From Granulicella sp. L60 (GTDB lineage: Bacteria > Acidobacteriota > Terriglobia > Terriglobales > Acidobacteriaceae), in assembly GCF_009765825.1 (NCBI RefSeq), contig NZ_LMUR01000001.1, positions 1 to 64,000 of the forward strand: a stretch of 64,000 bases of DNA, given 5' to 3'. Every line of letters starts with the position of its first letter. Within the stretch, counting starts at the first letter, position 1. The notes below the pieces were generated by a model that was not told where the DNA came from, did no database searches, and saw only the letters and a program-made list of their open reading frames with translations. A program made the position numbers and the translations under genes. Of this stretch, positions 42,813 through 51,115 are shown in pieces.

Positions 42813-43055
42813 TCAGTATGAATGCTGAGTGTCTGCTCGGAGATGAGCAAGATTCGCGCAATAGAGCGGAATGGCAGCGACGAGTATGGCTAAGAGACTG
42901 CAATATCCGACGTAGAATCCGATCCGCCTCTTCGTCTGGTCTCGGGTGCCAGCGATGAGAAAGAGTGAGGCCAGCCCTCCGGCTGCTCCTATAAATCCGA
43001 CAACACTTAGAGTCACGAAATGGTTGAAGGCCAGGGATACCAGTGATTGAATCAT
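42813..43055 (-). CDS. Small two-helix membrane protein
   Basis: 80 residues with two transmembrane segments (VTLSVVGFIGAAGGLASLFL and YCSLLAILVAAIPLYC) and a basic loop between. TAGGAGA lies 8 nt before the start. Unknown role; small membrane proteins of this type are frequent on conjugative elements. Confidence 0.6.
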   Translation of the reverse strand: MIQSLVSLAFNHFVTLSVVGFIGAAGGLASLFLIAGTRDQTKRRIGFYVGYCSLLAILVAAIPLYCANLAHLRADTQHSY

Positions 43056-43563
43056 GCAGATTCTCCTAGTGCTTCTCTAAGTACATTGTAGCTTTCCGCA
43101 AAGCCCGTCTCTAACTTAGGAGTACGTTGCCCAGACCCACAATTCAATGGCGTGACGCTGGGACACGGCTCAGTCGAAGACTAGAAGTCCCTGCCCCCGG
43201 TCTACCTTGGAACAAAAGAAGGTAACGACCGGTGACGGTCGACGCGATGCAGACCTGATCAGATTGACGGGGAGGGCATAACGACCGGACGGGGGTCAGA
43301 GACACAAGCCTCGTCGAAAAATACAGTCTGTTTATTCTCGAAGCTGTCAGAGCCTGCATCAACCCGGAACGAAAGGAGCAGCGCACCTTTCATCACAGAG
43401 GAGATGGGACTTCCACCGTGGACGGTAGGACAATCAATTTGCAGGACTGAATGGTGAAATGGAAGTCGTTCCAGGATTGATCGAGAGCGGATTCGTTACG
43501 TGTGACGCACGGGTTCCAGTCCTTGGAAATCAAACCATAAGAGGTTCTTCGGATGTCACGCGG
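43056..43563. other. Gene-free spacer
   Basis: About 500 bp without a credible gene on either strand, except possibly promoter sequences for the 80-residue membrane protein. No repeats noted. Confidence 0.45.
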
Positions 43564-43860
43564 TTATCGCGAAACCGTGTGGTCGACGACCCGGTTGCCA
43601 ACGACATTTGCTTGATCAGACTCGGCTTCGGTGAACATCGCTTCCGGAACCTCGATACCAAGTCGAGTGAGAATCGGCCGGTAGTAGCTTATGTCCTGCT
43701 GATGCGTTCCAGCATCATCGTCATCGAGATTGGTGTAAATCGGCTCATCGCGATGATCCATGACCGTGCAGAACACGAAGTCGAGTGGCCGGTCATAGCC
43801 GAGGGTGACGGTGACTGCGACGCGATTGCTGTCGATTGTGCGGAATAAGTGTCGAGACAT
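43564..43860 (-). CDS. Hypothetical protein of conjugative elements
   Basis: 98 residues from the ATG at 43860 (AAAGGAG 7 nt upstream). Pattern VTLGYDRPLDFVFCTVMD, then an acidic loop (LDDDDAG) and a helical end. I recall similar short proteins in plasmid backbones but no named domain. Soluble. Confidence 0.62.
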   Translation of the reverse strand: MSRHLFRTIDSNRVAVTVTLGYDRPLDFVFCTVMDHRDEPIYTNLDDDDAGTHQQDISYYRPILTRLGIEVPEAMFTEAESDQANVVGNRVVDHTVSR

Positions 43861-43882
43861 GATGGCTCCTTTCGTATTGCAT

Positions 43883-44548
43883 TCAAGCTTGCGCCAGAAG
43901 GTTACGCGGCATACTTCGTGCAACGGCTACATGGACGTGCTTGCAAGCCAGACAGTTCAAAGCTGCTGTCACGTTCTTCACTGCTGCCTCGAAGGAGTGG
44001 GGTATGTCACGAAGTTCGCCGGCCTCCGAATAGAAGGAAGGAGCAATCGTTCCGCGAAGCAAACGATTCTCTTGGGCCCAAAGGTCAAGCGAGATTGTTC
44101 CATCGCGTCCACGGAAGAGCAGAGTGGACGTGATCCTGGGTTTTGTGTGCCCGCTCTCTGATTTCAAAACGTGTCGCGTGATGGCGAGTTCGTATGTTCG
44201 CCCGATGCGGAACATTTCGATCCGCACAAGCTCCGGGGCCACAACCACTGCGTGTCGGCCGTTGCCCGAGATCGAATCGATCGGCTGTAGCCACGGCAGG
44301 GGAGTACCATCCCCATCGAGGTAGGCACAATAGCGGCCCATATCTGAGACGGCACCGCCGGATTCAACACCACGGATCACGTACCTCTTTGCGAGATGTT
44401 GGTGCTCTATGGAGATCGAAGTCTGGGAGTAGATCCCGCGCTTCTCCAGAGCTCGAAGAGCAGATCGTCCAAGTGGAATGCCGTACTGCACGTACGAAGA
44501 GGAAGATGCTTTGTGGTCGTACGAAGGGTTCTCTGTTTTCGTCTTCAT
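43883..44548 (-). CDS. Hypothetical protein
   Basis: 221 residues, beta-rich in the middle (RHAVVVAPELVRIEMFRIG and STLLFRGRDGTISLDLW), with C-terminal CLACKH, which may bind metal. It directly follows the primase gene (16-bp gap), so it belongs to the replication block. No family recognised. Confidence 0.62.
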   Translation of the reverse strand: MKTKTENPSYDHKASSSSYVQYGIPLGRSALRALEKRGIYSQTSISIEHQHLAKRYVIRGVESGGAVSDMGRYCAYLDGDGTPLPWLQPIDSISGNGRHAVVVAPELVRIEMFRIGRTYELAITRHVLKSESGHTKPRITSTLLFRGRDGTISLDLWAQENRLLRGTIAPSFYSEAGELRDIPHSFEAAVKNVTAALNCLACKHVHVAVARSMPRNLLAQA

Positions 44549-44563
44549 CAGCCATCGACCTCC

Positions 44564-45529
44564 CTATGCCATCTGCTTCTTGCGAATCGGTTGACCGAGT
44601 GCGGCCCGGATATCGTCCGCGCTGCAGCCCGCCCAGCACTTGTAGAAACGTGGGTTGGCGACCTGGATGGCGAGGTTGTCCCCCGATTTGTCTCTGCCGG
44701 CCTGCCTGCAGGACGGGCATGGAGCCCACCAGTTACGACTATGCTTCGATTTCGGGCTCACATAGTCAAGGATTCGGAACTCCGTTTGACCCTCGCGTGC
44801 CGGCCCCGGAACGTAGGGCTCCCTCACAACAGGTCTATAGTTCTCTGGCAGTGACATTCCCTGAATGAAAGTATGGAGTTCGGCCTCCGTGAGCTTCTTC
44901 ATGGCGTTCAGATACGCCAGTTGAGGCTCTGGTTCGGTCGGCGCATCATAGAACCAATATCGCCGGTTGGTCTTACGGTGAACACCGAGCGGAGCACGGA
45001 TCGCGTTCCCGAATTCACCATCTTCTAGTCGATCCTGCTTGGGGAAGACTTCTATGCCCTGCTTGAGACCGCCGCCAACAATCGGCACTCCCAGCCGGAG
45101 GGCGAGGTTGTAAATATAGATGCGGCACTCGGAGGCCAGCAGAGGCGTTTCCGCGAAGATCCAGAGGTGACCTCCGCGGCGCGACTGCTCGATAGCTGCT
45201 TCAACTCCATCCTGCTTCAACTCCCATTGAAGTTTGAACAGCGCTTCCACCGCTCCGTCGAAGTCACCATCGATTGCAACCCACTTGCATCGCTGGGTCT
45301 CCGGGTTGATGGCGAAGAGATTAATGGTCACGTCGCCGTTCAGGTGCATGCGGACGACATCATTGTCCAAGGGCTTCGGTTGTTTGGTCGTCCAATCCTT
45401 CGCCAGAAAGTAGGGAACCTTGCCATTGGGAAGAGGTTTCTGTGCCTGCATCCCGAAGGCACGGCGGTTGACGAAGAGCCGGGTGAAGTTGTTTGCTGTG
45501 TCCCGGCTGACAGAGAATTTTGCGTACAC
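44564..45529 (-). CDS. Archaeo-eukaryotic-type primase (TOTE-like)
   Basis: 321 residues from the GTG at 45529, which has AGGAG 8 nt upstream. The catalytic core has the AEP triad WVAIDGDFD (acidic 87, 89, 91), the SRRGGHLWIF block (S-x-x-G-x-H) and a strand with FPKQDRL. The C-terminal 70 residues form a zinc finger of DnaG type (CPSC, KCWAGC). This resembles the primase module of TOTE conflict elements and plasmid AEPs, without their helicase. It probably primes replication of the incoming or extrachromosomal element. Confidence 0.85.
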   Translation of the reverse strand: MYAKFSVSRDTANNFTRLFVNRRAFGMQAQKPLPNGKVPYFLAKDWTTKQPKPLDNDVVRMHLNGDVTINLFAINPETQRCKWVAIDGDFDGAVEALFKLQWELKQDGVEAAIEQSRRGGHLWIFAETPLLASECRIYIYNLALRLGVPIVGGGLKQGIEVFPKQDRLEDGEFGNAIRAPLGVHRKTNRRYWFYDAPTEPEPQLAYLNAMKKLTEAELHTFIQGMSLPENYRPVVREPYVPGPAREGQTEFRILDYVSPKSKHSRNWWAPCPSCRQAGRDKSGDNLAIQVANPRFYKCWAGCSADDIRAALGQPIRKKQMA

Positions 45530-45660
45530 GGCATAGCTCCTATCCTTCAATTGGGGAGTTTGTATCCCGGCTCCAAGACTCGGTCAAATCTCTGAAGGAA
45601 ACGGCGAGCCCATTGCACAAGACTGCATTTGCTCGCCGATTCCGGTTGATGGTGGATGAT

Positions 45661-45828
45661 TTAGGCGGCCTTTTGCTTCGGAACGGCCACGATCTTCAGC
45701 GTGGGTGATGGAGGTGCTGGGAGCTGGACAGGACGGCGGATGGGGAAATCGGACCCACTGCAGATAATGCTTCCGTGGTGGGCGAGGCAACGGTTGATGC
45801 TACGAATTCGGCTTGCGGACAGACGCAT
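45661..45828 (-). CDS. Small basic protein, below usual length cutoff
   Basis: 55 residues, basic, proline-rich (RRPVQLPAPPSP). The ATG follows GGAGAAGC by a normal spacing. Located between the primase and the 119-residue gene. Unknown function. Confidence 0.45.
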   Translation of the reverse strand: MRLSASRIRSINRCLAHHGSIICSGSDFPIRRPVQLPAPPSPTLKIVAVPKQKAA

Positions 45829-45905
45829 GGGGGCTTCTCCTTAGAAAGAAGTTGGGTTGGAGCTGGTGAGTTGTTGTGCGGGGATGGAACCGAAGGAGAC
45901 GGTAG

Positions 45906-46265
45906 CTACGCCTGGCCAACCAGTGCAGGGTTCAGCAGGAGACCTGGCTGGTCGACATAGTGGAAGAGCTTGTATTCGCAGTAAGCGCGATCAAACTTCT
46001 CTTTGGTGAACTCACACTCGCAGGCTTCGAATGAAAGCATGTACCAAACCTGACGGATGCGATCGAGCACGTAGATGGCGCCCGAGGTGATGTCACCCGG
46101 AACCATCTGCAGAAGCATGACTCCCTTTTGTGTTTGGATCCACCGGGTGGCGATGGCTTCACCCAGTTGGAGGAAGGCTTGTACGTCCTGATCGACGGAC
46201 TCTTTGGCTTGGTCGCGCCAATCCATAAGCGGGTGGGCGGACATCTTTCCGAGGCTGCGGGTCAT
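45906..46265 (-). CDS. Hypothetical protein
   Basis: 119 residues, starts 6 nt after AAAGGAG. Features: an N-terminal helix (DQDVQAFLQLGEAIATRWI) and a strand region VLDRIRQVWYMLSF with two Cys. No family recognised. Operon with the membrane protein gene 14 bp upstream. Confidence 0.6.
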   Translation of the reverse strand: MTRSLGKMSAHPLMDWRDQAKESVDQDVQAFLQLGEAIATRWIQTQKGVMLLQMVPGDITSGAIYVLDRIRQVWYMLSFEACECEFTKEKFDRAYCEYKLFHYVDQPGLLLNPALVGQA

Positions 46266-46279
46266 GAGTTCTCTCCTTT

Positions 46280-46570
46280 CTAGAGGAACGGGTTGCGGGA
46301 TTGGGGTTTGCTTGGCTGGCGATAGCGCAGCGTCTTGTACCAGACGTTGGCTAACGAAAGGGCGATGCCGACTACAGCTCCGACAATCAGCCAGTGGAAT
46401 ACGGGCATAGTCAGGCTGTTGCGGAAGCCTTTGACGGCAGACTTCAGGACGACGAAGACATCCATCCCCGTCAGCAGGACAGCGATGACGAGTCGGGTAA
46501 GAAAGTACGTGAACAGAGTGGAGGCACGATTTTGCGTTGCCTCTGCCGGAGACGACGGAAGAGAGGACAT
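46280..46570 (-). CDS. Small two-helix membrane protein
   Basis: 96 residues; hydrophobic segments at about 20-41 (TYFLTRLVIAVLLTGMDVFV) and 58-75 (HWLIVGAVVGIALSLA), basic C-terminus. AAGGAG 6 nt before the ATG. May be an accessory of the conjugation apparatus. Confidence 0.62.
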   Translation of the reverse strand: MSSLPSSPAEATQNRASTLFTYFLTRLVIAVLLTGMDVFVVLKSAVKGFRNSLTMPVFHWLIVGAVVGIALSLANVWYKTLRYRQPSKPQSRNPFL

Positions 46571-46634
46571 TGGAGCTCCTTGTTAGGGTGGGGGCTTAAC
46601 TACAGTGCAACCTAGGCAGTCACTCCACTGAGGT

Positions 46635-47078
46635 TCATGCTGCCGCGGGAAGTTTGGCCGCGGGTGAACCTCTCCCGGAGAAGTGCGCGCTGTGGACGTA
46701 CTGGTCGGTCATGAGCGGATAACTGTCATACCTCGACGGCGTGCGTTCCATCAACTCGTACATCTCAACTTCGCTTTTTAGTTGAGGAAGATGGCGCATG
46801 TGCTGCATACGCAGTTCTGTGCGTACGCGCGTTATGAGCCACACGCCATCTCTTGTCCCGATCGCCAACTCGAGCAGATTGATTTCCGCACAGGTCAACG
46901 ATCGCGCTCCAACAAGGACCGAACGCTTCACGACGCTCCGGTTGTGCTGACCGACCTGGCGTTGGATCAATCGCCCGCGGTCTTCCCGTGTGTCGGCAAT
47001 GACAGGGCATTCGGTCGAATAGGAGTAATTGAGGGTGAGATTGAACAACTCAAGCTTGAAGAGATAAAGCATCAACAT
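46635..47078 (-). CDS. Hypothetical protein
   Basis: 147 residues. The first 25 residues form an amphipathic beta-rich stretch (LYLFKLELFNLTLNYSYS), then a basic middle and a helical region. GGAGGA lies upstream of the ATG at suitable distance. No family recognised. Confidence 0.55.
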   Translation of the reverse strand: MLMLYLFKLELFNLTLNYSYSTECPVIADTREDRGRLIQRQVGQHNRSVVKRSVLVGARSLTCAEINLLELAIGTRDGVWLITRVRTELRMQHMRHLPQLKSEVEMYELMERTPSRYDSYPLMTDQYVHSAHFSGRGSPAAKLPAAA

Positions 47079-47289
47079 CGGACGATCCTCCAGAAACGGG
47101 TTGAGGCCAGCCGGCGTGGAACAGGCCGTCGGCGGTTGACTCGAGTGGCGGGAGTGGGTGGAACCGAAAGTATGGGAATTGAATGAGGAGGCTCAATTTC
47201 CAAAAGCCAAGTGGCGGGACTGCCGCGAGGCAACGTTCAGGCGGGACACCAGGAGGGAAACCCTGGTGGGGGGTAGGAGGGACTGTTGC

Positions 47290-48111
47290 TCAGAACGGCA
47301 AGCAGACTTGTGTGCTCTGGGCTTCGATCACGGAATTTGCCTCGTCTACGATCTGGATGAGGCTGCCAGTCGAACGCATCGTGAAGCCAATCTTCTGCTC
47401 CAGTGCAGACACAGAAAGGAAGGCTTCTGGATCGTGTTGACGTATGGCGAGCAGATCTGAGTCCGTGGAGAAGATACACAGCCTGCACGAGAGACGGCGC
47501 AGGTAGCCACCCGTAGTGCCGTCTTTGTGAAACTTGGGAACGTAAACCGGGTGGAGAGGAATGCAGTGGTCCCAGTGCCAGGTCAGCACATCGGCAAGGG
47601 ACTCTTCGAAGATCGGAAACCAGTTATAGACGATTCGTGTCTGCGTGGTCAGTGACGAGTTGAGTGAAAGTGGATGGAGCTTCGCGCGAGGTGGAGACTC
47701 TTCCGAACGAATCCCCATGCAATTGAAGATCAGTCGGTAGGGCAGAGTTCTGATGTATTTCTCAATCGGTCCGCGCTTCAGGTCGGAGGTACATTGCCGA
47801 TATTGAGCGGATGGGAACATGCCACGCTGCTCGACCATCTCGAGGTAATTGCGGCGAGAGTTCCGCACTACCGTGAGAGGCACACCGAACTCTGCGCACC
47901 GATCCCGTGCGAAGTCCGTGGCTGAGATGGGACGCTGATGTTCGAAACCAGTGTCGGCCATCACCGCTAATGTGGTTGCTTCGGGAAGACGTTCGCGTAC
48001 AAAGCCGAGCATGCGAGTCGAGTCTTTACCACCAGAGTGGTTAATTACAAGCGCTACCGATCCATCGAAGCGCTCGAATAAACGCTTCACTTCCTCGAGT
48101 GAATGGCACAT
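47290..48111 (-). CDS. PAPS reductase/DndC-like PP-loop protein
   Basis: 273 residues from the ATG at 48111 (GGAGG 6 nt upstream). The PP-loop ATPase signature SGGKDS sits at 26-31, followed by ADTGFEHQ and RNYLEMVEQRGMFPS, QCTSDLKRGP and CRLCIFST with paired cysteines that may hold an iron-sulfur cluster. The family adenylates or activates sulfur or sulfate. On mobile elements such genes may serve DNA or RNA modification or phage defence rather than sulfate assimilation; no other dnd genes are present. Confidence 0.85.
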   Translation of the reverse strand: MCHSLEEVKRLFERFDGSVALVINHSGGKDSTRMLGFVRERLPEATTLAVMADTGFEHQRPISATDFARDRCAEFGVPLTVVRNSRRNYLEMVEQRGMFPSAQYRQCTSDLKRGPIEKYIRTLPYRLIFNCMGIRSEESPPRAKLHPLSLNSSLTTQTRIVYNWFPIFEESLADVLTWHWDHCIPLHPVYVPKFHKDGTTGGYLRRLSCRLCIFSTDSDLLAIRQHDPEAFLSVSALEQKIGFTMRSTGSLIQIVDEANSVIEAQSTQVCLPF

Positions 48112-48354
48112 CTTCATCCTCCGTTTCTGTGTGATTGATCGCGGGTAGAGTTACTGGAAAGGCTTCCATCAGCCAATCCGTTCACTTTTCACCACCCAGC
48201 CGAAAATCAACCCAACACAGGGGGATAGTCACATCGCAAACGATTGAAAGAAGGAGGAGTTACGAGGAGCAAATCTGCGCAATCGCACGGCAAAGGAAGC
48301 CGACTGGGAGGCAATGGGTCTTCAACCGGTAGCCTATGGGTGGGCAACTGGTAG

Positions 48355-49173
48355 TCAAACCGCAGGCATAAGCATTCTGAAGTCCGTATTGATGACGTGG
48401 GGAGCGTGCTGAAGGAACTCACGAAACGAGGTGACCGTAAGGCCTGCGCTGATGTTCATTACAGGAGTGATGAGAAGATCGCGACGAAAATCCTCGCTGA
48501 GCGCCACGCCAATCGTCTTCTTCACGCCACGCATCTCAACCGCAAGCACGTGCGAGACGTCATGACTGGATGTGAGATAGAGGATCGTCTCTGCCGTCTT
48601 GTCTTCGTTTAGCACGCCCCGGATTTCGCTGTATCGTGCCGAACCTTTGACCGTCCGCTCGTATTCCAGTGCCAGTTGGCGGGTCCCTTCCTCTGTTTGC
48701 AGTGTGGCTAATGCGTCGTAATCCTTTGCCTCTCCGCCGTAGAAAACGAGATTTCGGGACGCGAGTTCCAATTCGGTCTGCCACGATTGGAGGAGTCCAC
48801 CTTCCCGCAATGCGAGCCGGATCTCTACCAATTCGAGTGCATGAAATAGCTGGGTTTCGTGCAGAACATGTCGTCCCGTCGACGGAAGGGAGACCAGCGT
48901 GTGTCCGCGCATCTCTAGGTAAGAGAGGCCAAGGGAGGTGATGCGGTAAATGGGCTGACGGAAGAAGTGGCTGGAGGTCATGCGCGAAACCAGCCCTGAC
49001 TGTTCAAGCCTCGTCACTCTCCATTGCACACTGCGGCGGACGGTGGCGCTCTTTTCCGCAACCAGTAGACGGTAGAGCTGATTAAGTGTGAGGGCACGAG
49101 CGTTCCGAATATGAAGCAATACGGGCAGATCTTGCTCGTCCGAAATGGCGATGCATCCCTTCCGATATCTCAT
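48355..49173 (-). CDS. Replication-relaxation-like winged-helix protein
   Basis: 272 residues. The N-terminal 90 form a winged helix (LTLNQLYRLLVAEK, then VRRSVQWRVTRLEQSGLVSR). The C-terminal half has YDALATL and LALEYERTVKGSARY, reminiscent of the D...ExE nuclease-like core of replication-relaxation (Replic_Relax) proteins of conjugative elements. These are thought to help process transfer or replication origins. The start overlaps the preceding stop by 4 nt. No classical relaxase is visible in the window, so this is the best candidate for an origin-processing accessory. Confidence 0.65.
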   Translation of the reverse strand: MRYRKGCIAISDEQDLPVLLHIRNARALTLNQLYRLLVAEKSATVRRSVQWRVTRLEQSGLVSRMTSSHFFRQPIYRITSLGLSYLEMRGHTLVSLPSTGRHVLHETQLFHALELVEIRLALREGGLLQSWQTELELASRNLVFYGGEAKDYDALATLQTEEGTRQLALEYERTVKGSARYSEIRGVLNEDKTAETILYLTSSHDVSHVLAVEMRGVKKTIGVALSEDFRRDLLITPVMNISAGLTVTSFREFLQHAPHVINTDFRMLMPAV

Positions 49174-49709
49174 TGCTGACCTCCGGGAAGTGAGTTTGAA
49201 AGAACCAATAGTGTGCGATCCGGCGCGAGCATCCAGGGACCGACATTGCTTTCGATCCAGCCGGTTTCTTCCATGAGCGCCATCACCTCGTAGCGGTCAC
49301 GGCGAACGCTAACGGAAATCAACTGCACCCCCGCGCTCTTCCAGTCGGGCCGGTTGAATCGAATCGGTCCGCAGAGTTGCTCTGAAAATGTGACGAGATA
49401 ACGGTTTGGCATTGCAATCGGATCGGCTGCGCGAGTGATAAGAAGGTGCATGCGGCCGGACATGCGGTTCGGTCCATTGCATTCGAAGGTGCGTCCAAGA
49501 GCGCGATTCGGGTACTCCGGATTGAAGCCACTACTCTGATTGAAGCGGACCTGGCCGGGATAGACCCAGCAGAGGCGTAGCCGTCCCCCGTACTTAAGGC
49601 CGGCTGAGTTGAACCATGCGGCGTTCCGTCGGAAACAAAATGGGTCGGCGACATCCGAAGGATGTGCCGACCACCAGTTGGTTCCAAGGCTGACTATGCG
49701 GACGCGCAC
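49170..49709 (-). CDS. Hypothetical protein
   Basis: 179 residues, beta-rich with many Arg, Asn and Trp (RMSGRMHLLITRAADPI and LTEQLCGPIRFNRPDW-like blocks). No named family. Coupled by 4 nt to the replication-relaxation-like gene and overlapping the upstream gene by 16 nt. It may be a partner in nucleic acid binding. Confidence 0.6.
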   Translation of the reverse strand: MRVRIVSLGTNWWSAHPSDVADPFCFRRNAAWFNSAGLKYGGRLRLCWVYPGQVRFNQSSGFNPEYPNRALGRTFECNGPNRMSGRMHLLITRAADPIAMPNRYLVTFSEQLCGPIRFNRPDWKSAGVQLISVSVRRDRYEVMALMEETGWIESNVGPWMLAPDRTLLVLSNSLPGGQQ

Positions 49710-50362
49710 GGCTCCAATCCCTCCACAAGATCCTGCACAAGAGCTCGGGTCATCGTGTTTCTTTCCGGTCCATTGGTGCGGTAGAGAAACCAGATCTGAA
49801 AGTAAAAGCGCTTCGGAAGCGGCGTTTCATGCTGGTAGTAAATGTCCAGACAACGCCCCAACTCGGACATCAGGTGAGCGAACTCGATCTCACGGTCTTC
49901 GCCTACGCCCATCGTCCTGACCACATAGTCCCGCCACTCCGGCGCACCATCTTGTCCCGCGACGTTGTCCTTGTAGTGCGTCCACAGAGCGAAATAGGGA
50001 TTCTTGGTGCGCAGGTGTTCCAGAAGCTGATCGATGACTTCGCGGGGGGTAACAGGATACGGGCAGTCCCTTTCGGTAGACGTTCCGGCCGCGGGGGTGA
50101 ACAGGAAGTGGATCATGTCCCCCATGATGGTGTCGTTCAGGGTCTCCAGATCGTACGTCCTAGCCGGTTCCGCCAGAGCGGAGATACGCTCGATCTCCGT
50201 GGAGAATCGTTCAGGAAACGGCTGTGACCGCAGTTCATAGAACTGCCGGTACATCCCGGTACGCCCCATAGCGAGGGTAAACGGGACGTCTTCGGTGGCT
50301 ACCGTTTCCTGCACGAATGCGAGCCATTCATCCTGGTTTCGAAAGTCGTTGGGTGTGTTCAC
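49694..50362 (-). CDS. Hypothetical protein of the conjugation operon
   Basis: 222 residues, soluble, acidic, helical, with several aromatic patches (GMYRQFYELRSQPF and RFYFQIWFLYRTNG). No family recognised. It is 9 bp downstream of the coiled-coil protein gene and thus part of the secretion operon by position. Confidence 0.62.
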   Translation of the reverse strand: MNTPNDFRNQDEWLAFVQETVATEDVPFTLAMGRTGMYRQFYELRSQPFPERFSTEIERISALAEPARTYDLETLNDTIMGDMIHFLFTPAAGTSTERDCPYPVTPREVIDQLLEHLRTKNPYFALWTHYKDNVAGQDGAPEWRDYVVRTMGVGEDREIEFAHLMSELGRCLDIYYQHETPLPKRFYFQIWFLYRTNGPERNTMTRALVQDLVEGLEPCASA

Positions 50363-50371
50363 GTTGTCCTC

Positions 50372-51115
50372 CTACGCACCCTTGAGCGTCTGGTTACGAC
50401 GCCGTTCCTGCTCTAAATCCTGGGATACATGATTCAGGCGTTCTCTAAGGTTGCGTTCTGAATTGCGGAGTGCCTGGTTTTGACCTTCCAGAAGTTTCGT
50501 CTTCTGATCCGAATCACCGGAAGGTGCGCTACCGATCTCTCCTTGTTGCGCATGGGAGGACGGTTGTTTCGGCGCTGCCGCCTCTGATTGAACACGTGCT
50601 TTCTTCCCAAGTTGCTTCTGCAAGGACGATTCTGAAGCCAGAGATTCTGCGCGTTCTTCCTTCGTGGAAGAGGATGCAGGACTCAGAGCTGCGTTCTTCG
50701 CTTCGACTAGAGTGTTATATATTCCGGCGCGTCGAACGATCTCTCGGCGGTCGACGATCCGGCCATTCCAGAGCTGGCAGATCAGTTTAGAAGCAATGAT
50801 CTCGCGCTTGTCTTGCGTGCGGAGGACGAGAACAAGTGCCGCGGAGACGGCCGCAAGGAGTGAAAGACAGACAACGTTCGACCAGAAATAGAGGTTCTGG
50901 ATCGTGTAGCCAGCAAGTGCGCTCCGTGCATCCGCGGTGGAGCTTCCATAGTCTTTGTTGTCCGGATTGATCTTCCCCAGGGCATAGTCGAGGAAACCCT
51001 GAGAGCGTTTCGGCGCCGGCTGCGATGATGCAGCAGACGGCGCTGATTGCGCCGGGCAAAGGGGCGACGTGCTTAAGGTGAGACCAAGGATTGCGACGCG
51101 GTAGATGTTTTTCAT
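50372..51115 (-). CDS. Membrane-anchored coiled-coil secretion accessory
   Basis: 247 residues: a signal peptide ending near AQSAP, one membrane helix at about 80-100 (CLSLLAAVSAALVLVLR), a Ser/Ala/Gln linker and a C-terminal coiled coil (LEGQNQALRNSERNLRERLN). Overlaps the coupling ATPase gene by 4 nt. The layout suggests a periplasmic or inner-membrane spacer of the type IV machine; not assigned to a VirB class. Confidence 0.65.
   Translation of the reverse strand: MKNIYRVAILGLTLSTSPLCPAQSAPSAASSQPAPKRSQGFLDYALGKINPDNKDYGSSTADARSALAGYTIQNLYFWSNVVCLSLLAAVSAALVLVLRTQDKREIIASKLICQLWNGRIVDRREIVRRAGIYNTLVEAKNAALSPASSSTKEERAESLASESSLQKQLGKKARVQSEAAAPKQPSSHAQQGEIGSAPSGDSDQKTKLLEGQNQALRNSERNLRERLNHVSQDLEQERRRNQTLKGA

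Noticed and set aside
47158-47460. 100-codon plus-strand frame opposite the PAPS-reductase-like gene
   Set aside because: Shadow of the minus-strand gene and its spacer, with no ribosome site.
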